Positions 1 through 8,029 of a stretch of 38,240 bases of DNA are shown in pieces. Position 1 is the first letter of the stretch. Each line of letters starts with the position of its first letter. Origin of the DNA: Thermoproteota archaeon (GTDB lineage Archaea; Thermoproteota; Nitrososphaeria_A; Caldarchaeales; Calditenuaceae); assembly GCA_030550155.1 (NCBI GenBank), contig JAUQPZ010000002.1, positions 65,568 through 103,807 on the forward strand, given 5' to 3'. The position numbers and the translations under genes were made by a program. Under the pieces are notes generated by a model. That model was not told the origin of the DNA, did not search any database, and saw only the letters and a program-made list of their open reading frames with translations.

Positions 1-336
1 GTAGAGCAGGTTCACGTAGCTGAGACCGTGCCTGCTGAGGCGTTTGATAAGCTGTCACAGTATGTTAGTGAGATTGAGGGCACACTTATGGCCGTGGCTT
101 TTGATGAAGGTCTCAACGAGCTTTGGCGGAGACCTGTCAGCGAGCTCGCCCAACAGCTCTCAGACACGAAAGGCTACAAGTTTATTCTCTTCGACGGCGT
201 GGTCACTCAGAGGCTCATAGATATTACGTCGGCGAGCGGGGAGGAGGTTTATCTCATAGGTGTGAGGCTGGGAGACAACCTCTCGTTTAAGCCTGGAGTC
301 AAAGTCCTGACCATGGAGAGGCTGAAACACCACTAA
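1..336 (+). CDS. dnaG: Archaeal DnaG-type primase, C-terminal part (truncated by window edge)
   Basis: The reading frame is open from base 1 to the TAA at 334-336, so only about the last 111 residues are present and the start lies outside the window. The text resembles the C-terminal domain of archaeal DnaG: a segment on the theme 'EGTLMAVAFDEGLNE', then 'PVSELAQQL', then the conserved 'FDGVVTQRLIDI' block followed by a short 'YLIGVRLGD' strand. In archaea this domain follows the TOPRIM core, and the protein is linked to primase activity and to the exosome. The TOPRIM catalytic region is outside the window, so activity cannot be judged. A T-tract follows the stop. It converges with the pelota gene on the other strand, leaving only 17 bases between the stops. 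Confidence 0.8.
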   Translation, partial: VEQVHVAETVPAEAFDKLSQYVSEIEGTLMAVAFDEGLNELWRRPVSELAQQLSDTKGYKFILFDGVVTQRLIDITSASGEEVYLIGVRLGDNLSFKPGVKVLTMERLKHH

Positions 337-345
337 AACATGCCC

Positions 346-354
346 ATTTTTTCT
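346..354 (+). terminator. T-tract terminator after dnaG
   Basis: A run of six T residues (347-352) sits about 10 bases after the dnaG stop, in the short gap before the convergent pelota stop. Poly-T tracts are the usual intrinsic archaeal terminators. No hairpin is evident. Confidence 0.4.
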
Positions 355-1409
355 TAGTCCCTTTTACTTAAGCATACGATGCCTCCGAACGACCTGAGCT
401 TATCGGCGGCCTCCGAGCTGGAGAGTATGATTCGCAAATCTATCAACCCCTTCTCAGCCATTGACAGTACCTCGTTAACCGTGCTGTTCTCCAAGTTCTG
501 CCAGAGAAATTCCTCCTCAGCTAGGACCAGCTGACAACGTTTTTTCCTACACGCCTCCGCCACCTCCTCTAATCCCATGTATACCTTCTCCGGGCTTCTT
601 ACGATGGCTGTGAGGGCACTTTCCACAAGTATGGCGTCTGCGAGGGGCTTCAGCTCCTCTCCCAGGGCCCCGCGCCTCAGAGCCTCCCTCAGCCCGTCCA
701 TGCCGCCTATGTTAGTCGTTATTCTCCTCTTGACGAGGCCGTGTAACCCTATGTCTCGGCGTCTTATCTCCCTGCCCAGCTCATCGACATGAACATCGAT
801 TCCGAGCAGAGCTATCTTGACGCGTTCTTCTCTCGCGAGCTCTTTCAACAGCTGAACCAGCTCGTCGAATACCTCCTCCTGCTCACCCTCCACCCTTAGT
901 CCAACCCTCTTCGAGGCTGGGCTTCTCCGCCAGCTCTTCAAGAGCCTCACGCCCTCGCCGCTTATAAGCGCTACAGCCAGCTCCTCGTCATCTACGGAGA
1001 CAGCAACAATTTTCTGCTCAATCTCTCTCCCACCATCCTCGACCAGTTTTAGAAAGAAGGGGAGCTTCTCGCGGCTCTCAATCTCTATGACATCGCCCCT
1101 ACCCACCTGGATGGTGTGGTACTTCTTCAAGATATCCAGGTCCTTCTCGGCGAAGATAATCCTCCCCTGAAACCTCACCCGCTTCATGAGGGGGTCTGCG
1201 GATTTCTTCTCGACTGAGAGCCCGATTTTGAGGCTTACGCGTTCGCTGTCTACCGCGCCCGTAGCCCTCTCCTTCTTCACCTCCCTCGTGGTTTCCTGGA
1301 AAACTACATCGTCTTTCCCCACCAGCCTGTATAGGTTGATGAGGTCAATGTTATTCGTGATTGCAAGACGCAGCCATCCCCTTTTCTTATCGACGGCCAG
1401 GAGCCTCAT
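354..1409 (-). CDS. pelA: Pelota (Dom34) ribosome rescue factor
   Basis: Pelota recognises stalled ribosomes and, with aABCE1, splits them for no-go and non-stop decay. It is an eRF1 paralogue lacking the GGQ peptide-release loop. The protein has the three Pelota domains: an N-terminal Sm-like domain with the typical 'DLINLYRLVGKDDVV' and 'TTREVK' signatures, a central domain, and a C-terminal L7Ae-like eRF1_3 domain ending near 'GIVCLSKRD'. I chose the ATG at 1409 (351 residues, normal length). It overlaps the TGA of the upstream nucleotidyltransferase as ATGA and has a GGAGG about 10 bases upstream. An in-frame TTG at 1433 would add 8 residues. The coupling suggests one bicistronic mRNA with the upstream gene. 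Confidence 0.93.
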   Translation of the reverse strand: MRLLAVDKKRGWLRLAITNNIDLINLYRLVGKDDVVFQETTREVKKERATGAVDSERVSLKIGLSVEKKSADPLMKRVRFQGRIIFAEKDLDILKKYHTIQVGRGDVIEIESREKLPFFLKLVEDGGREIEQKIVAVSVDDEELAVALISGEGVRLLKSWRRSPASKRVGLRVEGEQEEVFDELVQLLKELAREERVKIALLGIDVHVDELGREIRRRDIGLHGLVKRRITTNIGGMDGLREALRRGALGEELKPLADAILVESALTAIVRSPEKVYMGLEEVAEACRKKRCQLVLAEEEFLWQNLENSTVNEVLSMAEKGLIDLRIILSSSEAADKLRSFGGIVCLSKRD

Positions 1410-2113
1410 CTGCTCATCCTCCTCTTCAGCCAAGGATTTTCGTCTATGAGTGAGGCCAGAACGCTGGAGAAACTCTCCCCCTCGCTCAGCACTAATTTCC
1501 TGAAGACTCCGGTCTTTCCGTGAAGCCTCCTCCTCTTCAGGACGCTGATGCGGCTTCTAAGGTCGCGCGGGTCGACGCCTATGAGTCTAGCCGCGGCCTC
1601 CGGCTCCCTGTCTGCTGGAAATTCCGAGTGGCCCTCGGGTGTGGGGATTATAGCTTTTAGCTCCTTGTTCATGCCCGGCGTCCTCTTCTTCTCCAAGACA
1701 TCTTCCAACGTGAGTTTCCCGGCTATCTCGTAGAAGACCCATTCCTGCCTGAGCATCTCGAGAAGTGGGAAAGATATGGTCGTGTAGTCGTCAATGTAAA
1801 TGTATGCTTTGGGGACGTAACCCGGTGTTGCCTGGACCATCTCCCTTCTAACCCATCCACCAGCCTCACGCTCGACAAGCGCCTCTACAAGGATGGGGTT
1901 GACCGGCCGAGGTATGAATACCTCGACATCGCTGAGCGGGTGAACATCGCCCCTCGCGACGCTTCCATAGGTTATGGAGTCGATTCCCGCTCGGGAGATG
2001 ATTACCATAAGCCTGAGGGCTATCTCCCTCTTCTGCCACAGAATTCTCCACCTCTCCTCATCGTAGACAACACTCAAGTATAGCTCCCCGGCCGCGTATC
2101 TGGAGGGCTCCAC
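1406..2113 (-). CDS. Nucleotidyltransferase-fold protein (archaeal MNT/Pol-beta type)
   Basis: The N-terminal half contains the Pol-beta superfamily signature 'GSVARGDVHPLSDVEVFI', in which a GS motif is followed by paired acidic residues that bind metal and NTP. The second acidic residue is Glu rather than the more usual Asp. The protein is 235 residues, and the C-terminal third is basic ('LKRRRLHGKTG'), possibly for nucleic-acid contact. Archaeal proteins of this type have no settled substrate. Placement directly upstream of pelota, with an ATGA overlap, hints at a translation or RNA role, but that is inference. The start is ATG 2113, about 22-28 bases downstream of a palindromic TATA element shared with acylphosphatase. 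Confidence 0.75.
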   Translation of the reverse strand: MEPSRYAAGELYLSVVYDEERWRILWQKREIALRLMVIISRAGIDSITYGSVARGDVHPLSDVEVFIPRPVNPILVEALVEREAGGWVRREMVQATPGYVPKAYIYIDDYTTISFPLLEMLRQEWVFYEIAGKLTLEDVLEKKRTPGMNKELKAIIPTPEGHSEFPADREPEAAARLIGVDPRDLRSRISVLKRRRLHGKTGVFRKLVLSEGESFSSVLASLIDENPWLKRRMSR

Positions 2114-2131
2114 TCTGGTAGATTCTCGCTC

Positions 2132-2141
2132 TAACCGTTAT
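2132..2141. promoter_or_regulatory. Shared, near-palindromic TATA box between nucleotidyltransferase-pelota and acyP
   Basis: The sequence 'gttatatagt' reads as a TATA box in both directions. It lies about 20-30 bases from the ATG at 2113 on the minus strand and from the ATG at 2171 on the plus strand. Both mRNAs would therefore be leaderless or nearly so. Confidence 0.5.
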
Positions 2142-2170
2142 ATAGTCATGGCGGGATGCCTGCACAGAGA

Positions 2171-2449
2171 ATGGCTAACGTGAGATATCACGTCTACGTC
2201 TCAGGCCTCGTACAGGGAGTCTTCTACAGGCAGAACACCAAGAGGGTGGCCGACTCTCTTGGGCTGACGGGCTGGGTGAGGAATCTTCCGGATGGAAGGG
2301 TTGAGGCGGTTATCGAGGGGCCTGAAGAGAAGGTTCAGGAGCTGGTGAGGTGGATGGAGAGGGGGCCGCGCCTAGCCCGTGTAGAGAGGGTGGATGTTAG
2401 GAAGGAGGCGTATAGTGGGGAGTTTATAGGGTTTAGTATCCTGGGTTAG
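2171..2449 (+). CDS. acyP: Acylphosphatase
   Basis: Acylphosphatase hydrolyses acyl phosphates such as 1,3-bisphosphoglycerate and carbamoyl phosphate. The fold signature is clear: 'VYVSGLVQGVFYRQ' carries the phosphate-binding loop and catalytic Arg, followed by 'GLTGWVRNLPDGRVEAVIEG' with the catalytic Asn. Length is 92 residues, typical for the family. I chose ATG 2171 because it lies about 30 bases from the TATA element and gives the usual short N-terminus. An in-frame ATG at 2156 would add five residues. The stop is only 2 bases from the convergent stop of the ATPase subunit C gene. Confidence 0.92.
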   Translation: MANVRYHVYVSGLVQGVFYRQNTKRVADSLGLTGWVRNLPDGRVEAVIEGPEEKVQELVRWMERGPRLARVERVDVRKEAYSGEFIGFSILG

Positions 2450-2451
2450 CG

Positions 2452-3498
2452 CTATGCCAGGAGGGAGAGGCTGTCCAGCAGCTCGGTGGGGGTGAGGCCC
2501 TGCTCAATACCCGCGGCTAAACCTACCAGCCGGGAAACCTCCTCCTCCAAGAGCAGAACCACGGCCACCGAGAGTGAGGGCTCATCATAAGGTCTCAAGA
2601 AGCTGCGGGAGGCCCTTAAGAGTAGCATGGCGTGATAACCTGTCTGGAGAGCGTTGACCAGACCGGTCAGAGTGCCTGTCTCGGAGATAGTTGGGAGCGA
2701 GCCCTTTGGCAATACTGATAGGGCCCTCTTCACCTCCTCAACGTCCTTTGCCTCTATGGTCGTCGAAATGATGGGCATGATGGAGGGGTCAATAAAGCCC
2801 TCTACGAGTTGCTGTATCTTTCTCTCTTGGAGGCCCCAGATTTTCGCCCTGAGGATTGAGGTGAGAATGAAGCCGAGGTATAGTGGTTCTATGAGGTGTG
2901 ATAGGCTTGGCCTCCATCTTCTCGGCGTCTTCTTAAGACCTTCCCTCAGCCTCAGCAGGACCCACCTGTCTATCTCCAGCTCAAGAGCCAAGGGCTCGGT
3001 CGCCTCGGCAAAAATGAGGGGCACTGAGTCGTCCCCCGCGAAAGTACTCAGAACGCCTAGTGCTTCCTTAACGTTTTCAGCGGCCAGCATCCTCGCGATA
3101 ACGTCTCGGATGCCCAGCAGCTCCTCGGCATAGGGGTCGACGAGTCTAGCCAGGTCCTCACCCCTAATCCCCGCGTGAAGTCCCCGCAAAATCGTCTTGA
3201 AGTCCCTGGCGACGTGTCTTGAGAACAGCGCGACTAAGACCCTGTTTTTCTTGTAGCCGTTCATCAGCCTGTAATGTGTCTTTACCAGTCTCCTTCTGAG
3301 CGCGTGCTCCACTTTTAGGGCATTTATGGGTTGTGTGAGAGCCTGCATCTCTTGCGAGTATGGTGTGGCCTTGAGAGCGTCCACGAACTCGGAAAGACTC
3401 TTCGAAGAGGCTAGCTCCCGTATGAAGGATTTGGGGAGAACCATACCCTTCCAGGCGTAGGCCTTTGCGAGGAAGTAAGGATGCAAGTCCCAGCTCAC
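2452..3498 (-). CDS. atpC: A-type ATP synthase subunit C
   Basis: This 348-residue protein matches subunit C (V-ATPase subunit d family), the funnel-like collar joining the central stalk to the membrane ring. Features are the N-terminal 'YFLAKAYAWKGMVL', the helical repeats, and the central 'ALELEIDRW' region typical of the family. It is almost wholly alpha-helical. The GTG start at 3498 overlaps the TGA of the upstream subunit H gene as GTGA, so the two are probably translationally coupled. No other ATPase subunits (I, K, E, F, A, B, D) lie nearby, which departs from the usual single archaeal atp operon. Confidence 0.85.
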   Translation of the reverse strand: MSWDLHPYFLAKAYAWKGMVLPKSFIRELASSKSLSEFVDALKATPYSQEMQALTQPINALKVEHALRRRLVKTHYRLMNGYKKNRVLVALFSRHVARDFKTILRGLHAGIRGEDLARLVDPYAEELLGIRDVIARMLAAENVKEALGVLSTFAGDDSVPLIFAEATEPLALELEIDRWVLLRLREGLKKTPRRWRPSLSHLIEPLYLGFILTSILRAKIWGLQERKIQQLVEGFIDPSIMPIISTTIEAKDVEEVKRALSVLPKGSLPTISETGTLTGLVNALQTGYHAMLLLRASRSFLRPYDEPSLSVAVVLLLEEEVSRLVGLAAGIEQGLTPTELLDSLSLLA

Positions 3499-3824
3499 CC
3501 GCGGGGTAGGAGGCTGTCCAGAACCAACCTGACAAGCTCCTCCTCCTTCTCTGAGAGCCTCCTCCTAACCTCCTCAGCCTTTCTGCGGTACTCCTTCCTA
3601 ACCTCCTCGGCCTCACCCTCAGCCAGCCTAATAGCCTCGTTCAAGACTCTTGCGCGTTCCTCCTCGTATATCTTGGAGAGACGCGCTCTCGCCTCGGCTA
3701 TGGACGCGTCAACCTTTGCTCTGACAGCCTGCCTGGCTTGAGCTATCTTCTCCTCGACCTCTCTTAACCCCTCTTCAAACTCCTTAACCACTCTCTGAAC
3801 TCTTTCAGTGTCCTCCAATCTCAA
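3495..3824 (-). CDS. ahaH: A-type ATP synthase subunit H (coiled-coil peripheral stalk)
   Basis: This is a 109-residue, highly charged protein, almost all coiled coil (heptad-rich from about residue 5 to 100, Glu, Arg and Ala dominant). Size and composition fit subunit H, which pairs with subunit E in the peripheral stalk. The position immediately upstream of subunit C, with a GTGA overlap, supports an ATPase assignment. Sequence alone could not separate H from a short E-like or other coiled-coil protein. The start is TTG 3824, about 22-30 bases below an A/T-rich TATA-like element, so the mRNA may be leaderless with a non-AUG start. Confidence 0.7.
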   Translation of the reverse strand: MRLEDTERVQRVVKEFEEGLREVEEKIAQARQAVRAKVDASIAEARARLSKIYEEERARVLNEAIRLAEGEAEEVRKEYRRKAEEVRRRLSEKEEELVRLVLDSLLPRG

Positions 3825-3845
3825 ACACTCTTCATTCGAACCTCT

Positions 3846-3856
3846 CTTTTAACTCT
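3846..3856 (-). promoter_or_regulatory. TATA-like element for ahaH-atpC
   Basis: On the minus strand this reads 'gagttaaaaga', centred about 27 bases upstream of the TTG start at 3824. Confidence 0.4.
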
Positions 3857-3929
3857 TAGCCGCACCGAAACCTTAGCTGGAAAAGGGGGGCCCGGCTGCC
3901 TCCGGCCTTCAAGGGAGCGAGAGAACAGG

Positions 3930-3937
3930 TTTAATAT
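3930..3937 (+). promoter_or_regulatory. TATA box for rpl12
   Basis: 'tttaatat' lies about 30 bases upstream of the ATG at 3969. A GGGAGG at 3960-3965 directly precedes the start. The GC-rich stretch at about 3880-3905 upstream is unexplained. Confidence 0.45.
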
Positions 3938-3968
3938 CTGGCACACTCCCACTTATCCAGGGAGGCTC

Positions 3969-4280
3969 ATGGAGTACGTTTACGCGGCTCTCCTGCTACA
4001 TAGGCTTGGCAAAAAAATCGACGAGGAGAACATCTCTAGCGTAATCAGGGCGGCTGGTGGTGAGGTTGACGAGGTTAGGGTGAAAGCACTTGTTGCCGCG
4101 CTTCAGGGAATAAACATAGACGAGGCGATTAAGTCCGCCAGCTTTACCGCTCCAGTGGCTGCTGCTCCGCAGCCGGCTGCTCAGGAGGCTCCGAAGGAGA
4201 AGGTGGAGGCCAAGAAGGAGGAGGTTGAGGAGAAGAAGGAAGAGGAGGCCCTCGCAGGTCTGAGCGCCCTCTTCGGTTAG
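3969..4280 (+). CDS. rpl12: Large subunit ribosomal protein P1 (archaeal L12)
   Basis: L12/P1 forms the flexible stalk dimers that recruit translational GTPases. The 103-residue protein has the N-terminal dimerisation helices ('[22 protein letters not shown]'), an Ala/Pro hinge around residues 60-75, a Glu/Lys-rich segment, and the canonical C-terminal 'GLSALFG' motif that contacts elongation factors. The start is ATG 3969, with a strong SD just upstream. It is followed by alaS on the same strand, not preceded by L10. The P0/L10 gene is 2.8 kb away on the opposite strand, which is unusual. Confidence 0.95.
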   Translation: MEYVYAALLLHRLGKKIDEENISSVIRAAGGEVDEVRVKALVAALQGINIDEAIKSASFTAPVAAAPQPAAQEAPKEKVEAKKEEVEEKKEEEALAGLSALFG

Positions 4281-4288
4281 CCGAGCCG

Positions 4289-4298
4289 ATGGCTATAT
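4289..4298 (+). promoter_or_regulatory. TATA box for alaS
   Basis: 'atggctatat' is centred about 26-28 bases upstream of the TTG at 4321, consistent with a leaderless TTG-initiated mRNA. Confidence 0.45.
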
Positions 4299-4320
4299 AC
4301 CTCGGATAGCGTTAGTCTTT

Positions 4321-7116
4321 TTGGATGGAGGCTTGGAATTCGGCGAGGAGCATTACAGTATAGGCTTCTTCAGTAGGGAGGGGTATAGGAGGCTCCGATG
4401 CCGCTCCTGTGGAAAATACTTCTGGTCTCTGACTGAGAGGGAGACCTGTGGAGAGGCTCCCTGCGAGCCTTACACCTTCATAGGCTCTCCGCCCACGAGG
4501 AGGCCGTACTCCGTCCCAGAGATGAGGGAGGCTTTTCTCAGCTTCTTCGAGAGTAAAGATCACAGAAGAGTCGCACCTTACCCCGTCGTCCCCCGCTGGA
4601 GAAAGGACCTTTACCTCGTCTCAGCGAGCATAGTCGATTTTCAGCCCCACGTAACGTCGGGTGCCTCGGAGCCTCCGGCCAACCCGCTCGTCGTCAGCCA
4701 GCCTTGCATCAGGATGGTTGATATCGAAAAGGTCGGCCCAACTCTAGGTCGGCACCTCACTATTTTCGAGATGGGTGGCGCGCACGCATTCAACTTCCCG
4801 GGCAGGGACGTTTACTGGAAGGACAGGACGGTCGAGCTCTGCCTAGAGTTCATGGAGGGGTTGGGGCTGAGGGCGGAGGAGATTGTCTTCAAGGAGGGTA
4901 TCTGGGCTGGCGGAGGAAACGCTGGACCTTGTTACGAGGTTATTCACAGCGGCCTCGAGGTAGCGACGCTCGTCTTTATGAGCTACAGGGTCTTAAACGA
5001 CACTCTCGAGGAGCTGCCAGTAAGAACAGTAGACACGGGATATGGGGTTGAGAGGTATGCCTGGCTCTCTCAAGGAACACCCTCTGCCTTCCAAGTGATT
5101 TACTCCAGCATCATGGACAAGGTTTCGAGCATCATCGAGATACCCGAGCTCAACTCAGAGGCCTTTGCGAGATATGCGCGCTACTCCGCGTGGATTCAGC
5201 CTAGCCCGGGATTTGGCCCGAGAGAAGCCAGGCACCAGGCCGCGAAGCTGGCAGGAGTGAACCTCGACTATATACTGCCTGCGTTGGAAAGGCTTGAACA
5301 GGTCTACAAGCTCTTAGACCATACAAAATCCATAGCCTTCATACTGGCCGACGGAGTAGTGCCATCCAACTCAAAAGTCGGATACCTGGCCAGGCTGCTA
5401 CTCCGGAAGTCTCAGAGGATACTGGAGATCATGGGTAGGGGAGACGCCCTTCCCGAGCTGGTGTCGCTGCAGGTGGAGATTTGGGGGAGGGACTTCCCAA
5501 GGCTCAGAGAGATGAGGGAAGAGATTCTGGAGCTTGCGAGTCACGAGGTCAGGAGGTTCAAGGAGTCAGTTAGCCGCGGATTGTCACAGCTCGAGCGGGA
5601 GCTCTCTGAGATGAAGAGGAGCAATAAGCCCCTCACAAGCGAAAGCGTAGCTCGAATCTACGAAGAGAGAGGGCTGACCCCCGACCTAGTGATCTCTAAA
5701 GCGCGAGCCATGGAGCTCGAGACTCCGAGCATCGAGGAGGTTGAGGAGCTCATGATCAGCCGCCACATCGAGGCGTCAAGGGAGAGGGGGGAGGAGAACT
5801 GGGTTGCCGGCGCTCTCCAGGTGGCCGGGGGGCTACCAAAGACCGAGAAGCTTTACTATGAGGACCCTTACGCCTCGAGCTTTGAGGCCAAGGTTCTCGC
5901 CTCGAGCAACGGCCTAGTGGTCCTGAATAGAACGCTGTTTTATCCAGAGGGCGGTGGACAGGTAGGTGATACAGGAGTCTTGAGGTGGAGTCGAGGGGAG
6001 GCGCGCGTCACGGACACCCAAATCTTAGACGGAGTGATTATTCATTTCGTCGGTGGCGAGGCGCCCCCCGTGGGCGAAACTGTCCAGGGCCAAGTCGACA
6101 TAGAGCGCCGTCTAAACATCATGAGGCACCACACCGCGACCCACATCCTAATCGGCTCAGTCAGAAGGGCTCTGGGGAGACATGCCTGGCAGATGGGAGC
6201 GAAGAAGGAGGCCGAGGCGGCACGTTTAGACGTCAGTCATCACAAGCCGCTGACTCAAGAGGATGTAGAGAGGATCGAGAGGCTGGCTAACGAGGTGGTA
6301 GCAAGGAGGCTGCCCGTCAAAGTTATGTGGCTGCCCCGAAGCACCGCGGAAGAGAGATACGGCTTCACACTCTACCAAGGCGGCGAGGCTCCTCTGGGAG
6401 AGGTCAGGGTCGTCGAGATCCCCGGATGGGACGCTGAGGCCTGCGGCGGCACCCACTGCGCCAACACAGCCGAGGTAGGCCTCATCAAGATACTTAAGGT
6501 CGAGAGGATTCAGGACGGCGTCGTCAGGCTCGTCTTCGCAGCAGGTGCCGCGGCACACAAACAGATATCCGAGACAATAACTCAGCTCCAGAGGAGAGTG
6601 GAGCTGGTTGAGAGGGCGCTGAGACAGCTCAAGCTGGGATACTCAAAACTCATTGAGGGCTATCAGGAGTCCGTTCTCAGAGAGTTTGAGAAGCTTGAAC
6701 GAGAGCAGCCAGACCGGTTTAAGAGCCTTGAGACCGCGGTGGCGGGCATGGCTGCAAAAATCTGGAGCTTCTCCAAGAGTTATCAGAAAGAGGAGATGAT
6801 AGGGAACGTGCGCCTAATCTTCGACTTCCGCCCAGTCGTTGACGACGCCTACTTCGCAGCGCTGGCAAGCGAGGCGGTAAGACACAACGCCCCGGCCGCA
6901 TCACTGGTAGTCGGGAGGTCGAAGACCGGCATCGTCGCCGCGGTGGGGTTGAACCGGCACCTTTCAAGGCTTGGACTGACTCCCAAGCTAGCCGCAGAGA
7001 GGTTGGGAGCGAGCAGTCTGAGAGTCGTTAACGAGGAGGTGGCTGTCTTCGAGACTTCTGCACGGGATCCTAGAGAGATTTACGGGGAGTTTAGGCGGCT
7101 GCTCGAGAGTCTATAG
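4321..7116 (+). CDS. alaS: Alanyl-tRNA synthetase (archaeal type)
   Basis: This enzyme charges tRNA-Ala and edits mischarged Ser/Gly. The 931-residue protein shows the archaeal N-terminal zinc-like segment (Cys around residues 26-50: 'CRSCGKYF', 'TCGEAPC'). The class II core includes 'YLVSASIVDFQPHVTSG' and 'FEMGGAHAFNFPG'. The editing domain has HxxxH (His604, His608) and 'CGGTHC' (Cys708, His712). A C-terminal coiled coil and DHHA1-like C-Ala domain follow. The start is TTG 4321, chosen because a TATA box lies about 27 bases upstream. No ATG is available in frame near the N-terminus. The 3' end overlaps the convergent L10 gene by 26 bases. Confidence 0.96.
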   Translation: MDGGLEFGEEHYSIGFFSREGYRRLRCRSCGKYFWSLTERETCGEAPCEPYTFIGSPPTRRPYSVPEMREAFLSFFESKDHRRVAPYPVVPRWRKDLYLVSASIVDFQPHVTSGASEPPANPLVVSQPCIRMVDIEKVGPTLGRHLTIFEMGGAHAFNFPGRDVYWKDRTVELCLEFMEGLGLRAEEIVFKEGIWAGGGNAGPCYEVIHSGLEVATLVFMSYRVLNDTLEELPVRTVDTGYGVERYAWLSQGTPSAFQVIYSSIMDKVSSIIEIPELNSEAFARYARYSAWIQPSPGFGPREARHQAAKLAGVNLDYILPALERLEQVYKLLDHTKSIAFILADGVVPSNSKVGYLARLLLRKSQRILEIMGRGDALPELVSLQVEIWGRDFPRLREMREEILELASHEVRRFKESVSRGLSQLERELSEMKRSNKPLTSESVARIYEERGLTPDLVISKARAMELETPSIEEVEELMISRHIEASRERGEENWVAGALQVAGGLPKTEKLYYEDPYASSFEAKVLASSNGLVVLNRTLFYPEGGGQVGDTGVLRWSRGEARVTDTQILDGVIIHFVGGEAPPVGETVQGQVDIERRLNIMRHHTATHILIGSVRRALGRHAWQMGAKKEAEAARLDVSHHKPLTQEDVERIERLANEVVARRLPVKVMWLPRSTAEERYGFTLYQGGEAPLGEVRVVEIPGWDAEACGGTHCANTAEVGLIKILKVERIQDGVVRLVFAAGAAAHKQISETITQLQRRVELVERALRQLKLGYSKLIEGYQESVLREFEKLEREQPDRFKSLETAVAGMAAKIWSFSKSYQKEEMIGNVRLIFDFRPVVDDAYFAALASEAVRHNAPAASLVVGRSKTGIVAAVGLNRHLSRLGLTPKLAAERLGASSLRVVNEEVAVFETSARDPREIYGEFRRLLESL

Positions 7117-7963
7117 CCTTTTGAAGGGCCGCTGCCTGCGACGCTGCTCGCGCAAGAAGCTCGCTCACGTTCTCGGGTATCGGATATCCGGCTGCTAGGG
7201 AAAGTGCGCGCGCTGAGAAGTGGGCCTTGACGAGGATGGGCACAATCGTCTCGGGAGTAGCGTATCCTATCTCCGCCGCCAGAGCCAGAGATAGTGAGTG
7301 GGCGTCGGACAACATCTTCCTAGTACCCTCCAAGTCGATCTGAAGCTGATCAGCCGTGATCACTGATTCCCGGTCGAACGTTAAGAGGAGAGACACGGTC
7401 CTGTATACTGCCCCGATCTCGAGTTTGGCGAGGAGTGAGGCGAGGGGTGGTTGAATCGTGTCACCCTTTTTAGCCACGGTTGTCTCCCTAGCAATCCAGA
7501 TGGTCCCGCCCTCTATTCTGGTGGGAATCTTCATCTTGCCGAACTCGGAGAGAATCGGGCCGGGCTGCAGCCCCGTGTTGATCGGTGGTATAACAACGTC
7601 TATCTCTGCTACCTCGTTGGGCCGGGGAGGGGCTAAGACCCGGCTCTTATCCAGCTCCAACTTGAGGAGGAACGGGTTCATGTTCGTGAATATCAGTGCC
7701 ATGGGTCGCCTGTGCCCCTCAAGATATTCGGCGATCTTTTCTCGACCTGCCTGTCTGGCCGCCTTAACAATCAGGGTCTTCTTAGCCACCGTTATGATTA
7801 CCTGCCCCCTTAGCTTGTGTCTGAAGAGGTGGATTAAGTCTGCAGAGGACTTGAAGAGGTCCACAACGCCCACCACCCTATACCCCTTAAAGAGCTCCAC
7901 CAGCTCCGCGATACGCTTAGCCTTGATCTCCCTTGCCTTCAGAATTAAACCAGCGGTAGCCAT
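7091..7963 (-). CDS. rpl10: Large subunit ribosomal protein P0 (archaeal L10)
   Basis: P0 anchors the L12 stalk to 23S rRNA. The 290-residue protein starts with the rRNA-binding domain ('KRIAELVELFKGYRVVGVVDL', 'VAKKTLIVKAAR'). The P0-specific insert ('GPILSEFGKMKIPTRIEGGTIW') follows, then C-terminal helices that bind L12 dimers. It ends at 'QKAIDSRAAA' and lacks the Glu/Lys-rich tail with a GLxxLFG motif found in many archaeal P0 proteins. Whether this is a lineage trait or a loss cannot be decided here. The start is ATG 7963, about 27-34 bases from a TATA box. The 3' end overlaps alaS by 26 bases. Confidence 0.94.
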   Translation of the reverse strand: MATAGLILKAREIKAKRIAELVELFKGYRVVGVVDLFKSSADLIHLFRHKLRGQVIITVAKKTLIVKAARQAGREKIAEYLEGHRRPMALIFTNMNPFLLKLELDKSRVLAPPRPNEVAEIDVVIPPINTGLQPGPILSEFGKMKIPTRIEGGTIWIARETTVAKKGDTIQPPLASLLAKLEIGAVYRTVSLLLTFDRESVITADQLQIDLEGTRKMLSDAHSLSLALAAEIGYATPETIVPILVKAHFSARALSLAAGYPIPENVSELLARAASQAAALQKAIDSRAAA

Positions 7964-7989
7964 GACTTTGGATTAATCAGTCCGAGCCA

Positions 7990-7999
7990 ACTATTTAAA
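7990..7999. promoter_or_regulatory. Bidirectional TATA box between rpl10 and the HhH protein
   Basis: 'ctatttaaat' is nearly palindromic. It is about 27-34 bases upstream of the rpl10 ATG (7963) on the minus strand and about 33 bases upstream of the GTG at 8030 on the plus strand. Confidence 0.5.
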
Positions 8000-8029
8000 T
8001 TGCATCCAGGCGCCTCCTCAACTCGGAAA

